DNA of 64,000 nt from Zoogloea sp041904905 (GTDB lineage: Bacteria; Pseudomonadota; Gammaproteobacteria; Burkholderiales; Rhodocyclaceae): the NCBI RefSeq assembly GCF_041904905.1, contig NZ_JAYRMI010000004.1:39857-103856 (forward strand), in the 5' to 3' direction. Shown in pieces: positions 1 to 5,373 of this stretch. The notes beneath the pieces were generated by a model. That model was not told the DNA's origin, made no database searches, and worked only from the letters and a program-made list of their open reading frames with translations. The translations under genes were made by a program, and so were the position numbers. Position 1 is the stretch's first letter. Each line of letters opens with the position of its first letter.

Positions 1-2
1 TC

Positions 3-1007
3 CTCTCATCCACCGGATCGCCCGCGCGGCTGGTGAACGACGAGAGCATCCTGGGCGAACGGGTGCTGGCGCTCGACGCCACCGGCGACATCCTCGCCAA
101 GTTCGTCCGCCGGGTGATGCGCGGCGCGCGCTTGTCGGGCAAGGAAGAAGCCGAGGTGGAAGACGCCCAGGCCAGCATCGGCAAGGGCCTGTTCACCGAG
201 CTGCCGGTGCATTTCTTCATCCTGATGTTCCACCTCGATCTGCACCACTACGTGTGGGTGCATGTGGAAGACATGCAGCCCTACGCCTACCAGCCCGAGC
301 TGAAGGACAAGCTGGTGCTGCCCCCCGAGCAGACCGACCTCATCGACATCCTCACCGCCGAAATGGACGTGCTGATGGACGACATCGTGGCCGGCAAGAG
401 CGGCGGCACCACCGTGCTGTGCGCCGGCCCCCCGGGCGTGGGCAAGACGCTCACCGCCGAGGTGTACTCCGAAATCATCCGCCGTCCGCTCTACCGCGTG
501 CACTCCGGCCAGCTGGGCCTCAACGTGGCCGCGATGGAAACCGTGCTCAAGGACGTCCTCACCCGCGCCCAGCGCTGGGGCGCCGTGATGCTCATCGACG
601 AAGCCGACGTCTACATCAAGCGCCGCGACGACAACATCACCATGAACGCCGTCGTCGGCGTCTTCCTGCGCGTGCTCGAATACTTCAACGGCCTGCTCTT
701 CCTCACCACCAACCGCGTGGACGACATCGACGAAGCCATCGTCTCCCGCTGCATCGCCCTCATCCGCTTCCATCCGCCCAGCCGAGAAGACCGCCGCAAG
801 ATCTGGGGCGTGATGGCGGAACAGTTCGGTCTGCAGATCGCGCCGGAACTGCTGGAGCGGCTACCGGACATCTTCCCGCAGGCATCCGGCCGCGACATCA
901 AGGGGCTGGCGAAGCTGGTGGGGAAATACTGCAGCCAGAAGGGGGTTGAGGCGGAGGAGGGGGTGTTTCGGAGGTGTGCGGTGTTCAGGGCGATGGAGGT
1001 GGGGTAG
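3..1007 (+). CDS. AAA+ family ATPase, 5' end outside window
   Basis: This is an ATP-hydrolysing AAA+ protein whose substrate is not evident. The frame is open to the left edge (no stop back to base 3), so the GTG at 33 is probably internal and the gene is partial. A Walker A motif (GPPGVGKT, bases 426-449), a Walker B motif (LIDEAD, about 590-608), a sensor-1-like LTTNR and an arginine-finger-like IVSRC occur in the usual AAA+ order. They are followed by a helical lid (ASGRDIKGLAKL). The segment before Walker A is not a domain I recognise. The P-loop context resembles AAA+ proteins that remodel other proteins, but the partner is unknown. Codon use is typical of the host. A yefM-yoeB pair follows about 90 bases downstream under its own operator, so the two are probably not co-transcribed. 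Confidence 0.85.
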   Translation, partial: LSSTGSPARLVNDESILGERVLALDATGDILAKFVRRVMRGARLSGKEEAEVEDAQASIGKGLFTELPVHFFILMFHLDLHHYVWVHVEDMQPYAYQPELKDKLVLPPEQTDLIDILTAEMDVLMDDIVAGKSGGTTVLCAGPPGVGKTLTAEVYSEIIRRPLYRVHSGQLGLNVAAMETVLKDVLTRAQRWGAVMLIDEADVYIKRRDDNITMNAVVGVFLRVLEYFNGLLFLTTNRVDDIDEAIVSRCIALIRFHPPSREDRRKIWGVMAEQFGLQIAPELLERLPDIFPQASGRDIKGLAKLVGKYCSQKGVEAEEGVFRRCAVFRAMEVG

Positions 1008-1060
1008 GCCAGACGTCAAGGGCAATTGCCGGCAAGCGCTGGACAGGGGAGAGTGAGGAA

Positions 1061-1078
1061 TGTACATTTTTACGTACA
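1061..1078 (+). promoter_or_regulatory. YefM-type operator (two TGTACA-like hexamers)
   Basis: TGTACA at 1061-1066 is followed by CGTACA at 1073-1078, 12 bases from start to start, ending 16 bases before the yefM ATG. The known E. coli yefM-yoeB operator is built on repeated TGTACA cores spaced about one helical turn apart and bound by YefM and the YefM-YoeB complex. The motif and spacing are read directly; binding is inferred from that precedent. Confidence 0.7.
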
Positions 1079-1094
1079 ACTCCGGAGCCAACAC

Positions 1095-1346
1095 ATGGAC
1101 GCCATCTCTTACTCTGCCGCCCGCGCCAACCTCGCCACCACGATGGACCGCGTGTGCAACGACCACGAACCCCTCATCATCACCCGCGGCGGCCAGCAGT
1201 CGGTGGTGATGCTCTCGCTGGAAGACTTCAAGGCCCTTGAAGAAACCGCCTACCTGCTGCGCAGCCCCGCAAACGCCAGACGCCTGCTGGCCGCAACCGA
1301 GCAACTCAACGCCGGGCAAGGAAGCGAACGAAAGCTGGCCGAATGA
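1095..1346 (+). CDS. yefM: YefM-family antitoxin
   Basis: This is the antitoxin and DNA-binding autorepressor of a type II toxin-antitoxin pair, 83 aa, in the Phd/YefM family. The N-terminus (MDAISYSAARANLATTMDRV) and the central ITRGGQQSVVMLSLEDF block are the typical YefM DNA-binding fold. The C-terminal part is the expected disordered toxin-neutralising tail. The ATG at 1095 is chosen because the family signature starts there and a GGAG sits just upstream; the longer open frame from 1026 would run through the operator. Its stop overlaps the yoeB start (ATGA, 1343-1346), which suggests translational coupling. Expression is probably autoregulated through the paired TGTACA-like sites upstream. 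Confidence 0.93.
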   Translation: MDAISYSAARANLATTMDRVCNDHEPLIITRGGQQSVVMLSLEDFKALEETAYLLRSPANARRLLAATEQLNAGQGSERKLAE

Positions 1347-1597
1347 GACTGATCTTCGCCGACGCCGCCTGGGAGGATTACCTCTTCTGGCAGCAGCAGG
1401 ACAAGCGGATGGTGGAGCGCATCAACACGCTCATCAAGGAAACCCAGCGCGAACCCTTCTCCGGCATCGGCAAGCCGGAGCCCTTGAAACACGCGCTGGC
1501 CGGCTACTGGTCCCGGCGGATCACCGACGAGCATCGGATGGTTTATAAGGTGGATGGGGATGCGCTGCTGATTGCGCAGTTGAGGTATCACTATTAG
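1343..1597 (+). CDS. yoeB: YoeB-family toxin (ribosome-dependent mRNA endonuclease)
   Basis: This is an mRNA interferase that acts on the ribosomal A site and is neutralised by YefM. At 84 aa it matches the length of E. coli YoeB. The residues known to matter in that enzyme fall at the same numbers here: Glu46, Arg65, His83 and Tyr84 (the protein ends RYHY). The toxin therefore looks intact. It overlaps yefM by 4 bases, so the pair is one operon. The gene has host-like GC, but the region just downstream turns AT-richer and contains transposase debris, so the pair sits at the edge of an accessory segment. Confidence 0.95.
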   Translation: MRLIFADAAWEDYLFWQQQDKRMVERINTLIKETQREPFSGIGKPEPLKHALAGYWSRRITDEHRMVYKVDGDALLIAQLRYHY

Positions 1598-1693
1598 CAG
1601 CCCGATGCAAAACCCCGAGAGCCCAGGCCAGCACGACCTCTCGCTGTCTGACTTCTCAAGACCTCATTCCCGGAGTTGGTTGCTCAATCTGAG

Positions 1694-1765
1694 CTATTGG
1701 GCCTTGAGCAGGCGCTCTGGCGGGATCGACGGGCGGCCTGTCCTGGCGTAGATCCCGTCAAGCTC
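1694..1765 (-). pseudogene. Fragment of an IS5-like (DUF772) transposase
   Basis: On the minus strand this stretch reads ELDGIYARTGRPSIPPERLL followed by KAQ and a stop. That closely matches the N-terminal signature of IS5-type transposases, in which GRPSIPPE-LLKA is highly conserved. Only about 24 codons survive. The frame stops immediately after KAQ, and upstream codons in this frame do not resemble the family. It is a short decayed relic in the 1598-1800 gap, which otherwise shows no gene. Terminal inverted repeats were not found. Confidence 0.6.
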
Positions 1766-1800
1766 CCCCGAATGGCGACAGCGCTGTCTCGACCAGCTTC

Positions 1801-2427
1801 TTACAGCTCAGCCTCAAATGAAAGGCTTTCAAGTGAAAAGAGCTGCCGTCCAACAGGCAATGCTGTAGTTCCCTTTTCGTCATGATTAAATTCGATATGT
1901 TCTTTCCAATTTCCCCAAACTTGCTCGGCGCTCAAGCCAACCATATCTTTCAGAATGGCTGACCACCCAATACTTAGACCGTTTCCACCTGCGGCTTTTA
2001 TTTCAGCAAACAGCTTTGCTACGTGATCAGAAAGCCCCGCCTCGTTCCGAATAATGATGGTCATGGCCGCGTGGGGGCGATCTCCTAATATTTGTCCATA
2101 GAAGGAAAAGCAGCCTAAGGTATAACCGTTTATAAATACGTCGTAGTGGTTGTGACTATCTTCAAAAGAGACTTGTAACGGGATTTCGCAGTGTTCTGTT
2201 TCGTTTAGCCAAAGCCGAAATGTTCCCTGGTATGTGTGGATGGGGACTGGTGAAACGTGTAAATCAATCTTTGAAGATCGTTTGTTTAATAGGCAGCCGA
2301 AGTGGTGGCCAAGCTTTAGATTCATTTCCGTCGTGTGAGCAAAAAGGGCTTTGTACAGTCGCTCGTCCCAGTTGCGTGCCCAATAGACTTTCGCCGTTTT
2401 AGTTCCCTGAGATTTAAATAGACCCAT
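1801..2427 (-). CDS. Hypothetical protein, lower-GC accessory gene
   Basis: A 208-aa protein I do not recognise. It starts at an ATG (MGLFKSQGTKTAKVYWARNW) and has no signal peptide or evident membrane segment. It is rich in aromatic residues and histidine, with a mixed alpha/beta look. Base composition is clearly AT-richer than the flanking housekeeping genes, including many A/T third positions, which suggests recent acquisition. It is the last of three minus-strand genes of similar composition (down from 4278), separated from the next one by a REP-type repeat pair. An IS5-like transposase scrap lies just past its 3' end. No function can be assigned. Confidence 0.75.
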   Translation of the reverse strand: MGLFKSQGTKTAKVYWARNWDERLYKALFAHTTEMNLKLGHHFGCLLNKRSSKIDLHVSPVPIHTYQGTFRLWLNETEHCEIPLQVSFEDSHNHYDVFINGYTLGCFSFYGQILGDRPHAAMTIIIRNEAGLSDHVAKLFAEIKAAGGNGLSIGWSAILKDMVGLSAEQVWGNWKEHIEFNHDEKGTTALPVGRQLFSLESLSFEAEL

Positions 2428-2518
2428 AGTCGGATCCCTTCAATGTGTTCTAGCTGGGTGATGCAAAACTATTTAGTGGCGTCGTAAACGTTGTTGTCGG
2501 GTGGCGTCGCTCCGACCA

Positions 2519-2675
2519 GTAGTTGTAGGTCGGGTTAGCCCGTCAGGGCGTAACCCGACATCCCACCGCCAGATTTGCGGCATGCCCCATGGGTCGTCAA
2601 CCGTATAGAATTTTTCATCCGTGCCCGCGGCGGGTTTAGGGGATTGTCGGGTTACGCTGCGCCAACCCGACCTAC
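2519..2675. repeat. Pair of inverted REP-type palindromes (REPIN-like)
   Basis: Copy A (2519-2560) contains GTAGGTCGGGTTAGCCC, a short loop, and GGGCGTAACCCGACA. Copy B (2645-2675) reads TGTCGGGTTACGCTGCGCC then AACCCGACCTAC, the same element in opposite orientation. Each copy is an imperfect palindrome (GTCGGGTTA against TAACCCGAC), and 84 bases separate them. Two inverted REPs at this distance are the layout called REPIN. This accounts for most of the gene-free 2428-2751 gap; nothing coding is evident in the remainder. Confidence 0.7.
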
Positions 2676-2751
2676 ATTTACTTCGAGAACGGAAACGAGC
2701 TCATCGAGCATGGCGATCAGTTCGTTAGTTTGTGGGCCAGTTTTCTTGAAT

Positions 2752-3522
2752 TTAGAACGGTATGTCGTCCTCGGATTTCTCAGTGCGGGAAAGGATAAAG
2801 TGATTTTCATTTTCGTCAATCCAAGCCCAGCCTTCATCAGTGATTCGTAAGCCAGGGTAGCCCTCGCCGTCGATGTCGTTCCAGATTTCAGCCTCCATTA
2901 TGAAATTTTTGTTCAGCAATCTCCGTACAGCAACGTTAAATCCCATTCCAGTTATTTCTGCCCTTTCTGCACTTCTCTTGATGGTCGAGACTTGGGCGGA
3001 ATACGAAGGCATATATGCTTCGCCGGCGATAACTGCCAGAACAAGAATTTCAGGTTGCGATAGGCCGCTTACTGGAGAGATGGGGTCAGCTTCGGCGATT
3101 TCGTTGAGCACGGCATCTTGCTGTAGCAGTGCCTTTAGCTTAGCCGTAAGATTAGATTTAAGCTTTTCAAAGTCGCTTGGTGAGTCGGCTTGGTAAGGAA
3201 TGATGCTTCTGTGTTGGATGTCGAAAGGGTATTTTTTTCCGGGCCGCTCTTCCGAGCAAACTATTACAACAGGGCGTTTTGAGGCGAAGGAAAAGCCAAG
3301 TTCGTACCACACATTTGGGTTGTCTGTTGTGATGTCAGCCAGGCAAATGGTGGCCTGCTTAATGCCTTTTTCGATGGCGTCGATTGGGACTTGTACGCCA
3401 GGGTCCGCGTCCACTCGATATGCCTCAAGGCCCGCAGCTTCAATTGCGGGTTTGTATATGTCGGTGTATCGCTTGTCGAACTTGGCTCCATCAAATGGTT
3501 GTATTACGAAACAAGTGGCCAT
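2752..3522 (-). CDS. TIR/nucleoside deoxyribosyltransferase-like protein with C-terminal winged helix
   Basis: A 256-aa cytoplasmic protein. Residues 1-115 look like a TIR-like or nucleoside-2-deoxyribosyltransferase-like fold: an N-terminal beta strand FVIQPF, a FDKRYTDIYKPAIEAAG helix, the IKQATICLADITTDNPNVWY strand-loop, and the motif YELGFSFA, whose Glu matches the catalytic Glu of these glycosidase folds. VVIVC gives a further core strand. Residues about 150-250 look like a small winged-helix domain (LSQPEILVLAVIAGE through LRITDEGWAWID). Proteins of this fold cleave N-glycosidic bonds in nucleotides or NAD and several act in antiphage defence. That role here is inference only. Low GC relative to the genome and the neighbouring REPs point to horizontal transfer. 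Confidence 0.7.
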   Translation of the reverse strand: MATCFVIQPFDGAKFDKRYTDIYKPAIEAAGLEAYRVDADPGVQVPIDAIEKGIKQATICLADITTDNPNVWYELGFSFASKRPVVIVCSEERPGKKYPFDIQHRSIIPYQADSPSDFEKLKSNLTAKLKALLQQDAVLNEIAEADPISPVSGLSQPEILVLAVIAGEAYMPSYSAQVSTIKRSAERAEITGMGFNVAVRRLLNKNFIMEAEIWNDIDGEGYPGLRITDEGWAWIDENENHFILSRTEKSEDDIPF

Positions 3523-3539
3523 GTGGTTCCTGTATTTAA

Positions 3540-3571
3540 GTAGTTGTAGATCGGGTTGGGAGCGGGGTTAC
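3540..3571. repeat. Third, degenerate REP-like copy at a gene end
   Basis: GTAGTTGTAGATCGGGTT at 3540-3557 differs by one base from the start of the copy at 2519 (GTAGTTGTAGGTCGGGTT). The matching right arm survives as GGGGTTAC. The stop codon of the minus-strand gene ending at 3568 (TAA, bases 3570-3568) lies inside this right arm, so the repeat forms the 3' boundary of that gene. Confidence 0.55.
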
Positions 3572-4278
3572 CAGCCACCGGTGAGTTCCCCGCGAAGCGC
3601 AGCGTGGCAACCGTAGAAGAGATTGGCGGTGTCTCTTAATATGCTGGTCATGGCCTTGGCGAGTTCGTCATTAAACGTGAATGTCTTCAAAATTTCGTCG
3701 CTGGCGCCAACGACTAGAAAAACCTTCACTGGTTTGGCTCCCTTTTCAAGTTGAGAAAGCACTTTGTCGACGTTGCTTTCGCGATGGACCGATTTGTTCG
3801 CGTCTTGGGTTTTGTGTTTTGTTACGGGATAGCGAAAGAATGTGCTTGTTGAGTCGGTGGCCTCGATTTCCGAAACCCAACCATCAAGTTCGGGCGGAAA
3901 CTCCCAGTTAGTGCTAGTGTGTTTTTCCAAGTACTCAGCGTGGCCCGACAGAAGGCTGCGAAAGTAGGTGTAGAGGTCTTGCACTCCGTGGACGGAATAC
4001 ATGGGTTTCCATTTGGTGCCGACCACAACCTTGGGTTCGCCGTCGAAGGGCTCTTGATCAAATGGTATTTGGAACTTTCTGTGAAATATGATGATGCCCG
4101 ACTTAAGAAACAGTTCGATCGAGTGGCGGTAGAGAAAGCTGGCAGGAAGGTGCGCATTCAGGCTCGGCGATTCAGACTGCGACGACAACACTGAGTCAGC
4201 GGCGTGCTTGAAAGAGTTTGCGACAGACCCGAATCCGAGATCGAAGTGCTGGTCGAGTGGCGTGAGTAGATAGTTCAC
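3568..4278 (-). CDS. Hypothetical protein, lower-GC accessory gene
   Basis: A 236-aa protein of unknown function. The GTG at 4278 is chosen because GAGG lies about nine bases upstream; a TTG at 4293 would add five residues but has no ribosome binding site. The segment ASFLYRHSIELFLKSGIIIF resembles a helix found in a number of uncharacterised bacterial proteins that carry a YRHxxEL motif, some of them HEPN-like; this is only a weak resemblance. There is no signal peptide or membrane span. AT-rich codon use matches the two genes downstream, so the three probably arrived together. The stop codon lies inside a REP-like repeat. Confidence 0.7.
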   Translation of the reverse strand: MNYLLTPLDQHFDLGFGSVANSFKHAADSVLSSQSESPSLNAHLPASFLYRHSIELFLKSGIIIFHRKFQIPFDQEPFDGEPKVVVGTKWKPMYSVHGVQDLYTYFRSLLSGHAEYLEKHTSTNWEFPPELDGWVSEIEATDSTSTFFRYPVTKHKTQDANKSVHRESNVDKVLSQLEKGAKPVKVFLVVGASDEILKTFTFNDELAKAMTSILRDTANLFYGCHAALRGELTGGW

Positions 4279-4323
4279 TCTATAAGCCCTCAACGTGAAG
4301 TGGCCGACAAATGTCGCGTCCCA

Positions 4324-4350
4324 CAGGGTAGAAGACTGTCGTCTACCCTG
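4324..4350. repeat. 27-base interrupted palindrome
   Basis: CAGGGTAGA (4324-4332) pairs with TCTACCCTG (4342-4350). Inside it GAC and GTC also pair across a single T, giving a nearly continuous hairpin. It lies 46 bases upstream of the likely GTG start of the minus-strand gene at 4278, so it may be an operator or a terminator blocking transcription from upstream. There is no T-run on either side. Confidence 0.5.
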
Positions 4351-4709
4351 CGAATTTCTTCTAACCGACTGTTTTCAATGAAGTACTGCCGAATCAATTG
4401 CGTCACCCTGTCGCCTATCACCCTTAGCCCCTTCGCTGCAGTAACAGCGAGGCCCCATCCTTGCCCCTGCAGCGGGTGGCTTCGTTCAGTCTTGCGCCCC
4501 GTGTCGTATGCCGTGTCAATCTACTGCGTGCCGCTTCAGCCCGCAAGCATGGTGTCGATCTCCTGAAGCCGTGCGCGCAACCAAGCCTGCCCGGCTTGGT
4601 GGGCTCGGTGACGTCGTGGGAGCGGGCGCCCTTGTTGATGGGGCGTGAAGGGGATGTTGCCCGGGCGATCCTGTCGTTGCTGGCCATCGTGCTGATGCCG
4701 GATGCGTCA
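4351..4709. other. Gene-free stretch leading into the 21-bp repeat array
   Basis: No convincing gene is present. Open frames on both strands here run on into the repeat array and have no recognisable domain. From about 4629 the sequence begins to resemble degenerate 21-base units (CCCTTGTTGATGGGGCGTGA, then GGGGATGTTGCCCGGGCGAT), three bases out of register with the clear array, so the array may once have started here. Confidence 0.45.
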
Positions 4710-5024
4710 GTGTTCATGTTTGGGGCGCTAACCCTCATGTTGGCCTGCGCAACCCTCATGTTGACCGGCGCAACCCTTATGTTGAGTCGCGTAACCTTTC
4801 TGTTCACGACGCTAACCCTTATGTTGACGGCCCAATGCTTCATGTTGGTGCGTCAACTGTTTATGTTGACGGCCGAAACCCTTATGTTGCGACGTGAACA
4901 TAAGGGTTAGCGCGGTGAACTGTTTATGTTGGCGGCCCAACATAAAGGTTTGGCGGGCCGGTTGTTGATGTTGGGCGTGCAACATCGTCGTTGCAGACGT
5001 GCACATCATGGGTTGCGCGGCGGA
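4710..5024. repeat. Array of 15 consecutive 21-bp units in mixed orientation
   Basis: From 4710 the sequence divides into exact 21-base steps (4710, 4731, 4752, 4773, 4794, 4815, 4836, 4857, 4878, 4899, 4920, 4941, 4962, 4983, 5004) with no gap. The forward unit has the core AACCCTTATGTTG followed by a variable GC-rich spacer such as ACCGGCGC. Units at 4899, 4941, 4983 and 5004 carry the core in reverse (AACATAAGGGTT), so the 3' half alternates direct and inverted units and can form successive hairpins about 42 bases apart. The spacing equals two helical turns. Because 21 is a multiple of three, the array creates long spurious open frames (repeated LML or QHKG). It runs directly into a broken WbuC-like gene. 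Confidence 0.85.
4877..4908. repeat. Perfect 12-8-12 hairpin inside the 21-bp array
   Basis: AACCCTTATGTT (4877-4888), loop GCGACGTG, then the exact reverse complement AACATAAGGGTT (4897-4908). It is the most perfect of three consecutive inverted pairs in the 3' half of the array. The next pairs are at about 4923-4946 and 4967-4986, with shorter stems. Confidence 0.85.
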
Positions 5025-5373
5025 TTGACGCGTCGCACTTGCCCGTGCGGCCCCACTGTCACCTCGACCCCAACAAGTCCGAGAACATCGTCCCCTGAGG
5101 GGGCGGCTGGGGGCGCTGGTGTTCGACGCCGACGGTGCGGTGCTGGCGGTGCGCGCGCTGGTGCCGGCGGCCGGGTCGATCGGCCTGCACGTGCCGCCCG
5201 GGGTGTTCCGCAGCATCGTGGCGCTTGAAAGCGGCACGGTGTTCATCGAGATCAAGGCCGGCCCCTACGCGGTGCCGGTGGCTGCCGAATGGGGGCAGTG
5301 GGCCCCGGCGGAGGGCGAGCCGGGGGTTGTCGATTGCCTGGCGGGCATGGTCGTGGCGGTCAGAGGGGCCTGA
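5015..5373 (+). pseudogene. Broken WbuC-family cupin gene
   Basis: The 3' part, in frame from 5095, reads LRGRLGALVFDADGAV then GSIGLHVPPGVFRSIVALESGTVFIEIKAGPY and a C-terminal EGEP, the characteristic second half of WbuC-type cupin metalloproteins. The bases just before it, in another frame (5042-5092), read PVRPHCHLDPNKSENIV, the metal-binding HRH-type cupin motif of the same family. The two frames are joined by a shift at about 5091-5095 that would otherwise give a stop. The N-terminal third is absent, replaced by the 21-bp array. The gene is therefore truncated and frameshifted. Its stop overlaps the convergent GGDEF-EAL gene by 14 bases. Confidence 0.75.

Noticed and set aside
4710..5024. 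CRISPR array
   Set aside because: Repeat plus spacer is only 21 bases, spacers are similar to one another, orientation alternates and no cas gene is present.
4461..5255. Open frames on both strands through the 21-bp array (LML or QHKG repeats)
   Set aside because: The 21-base period keeps frames open automatically, there is no ribosome binding site or conserved domain, and frames are open on both strands at once.
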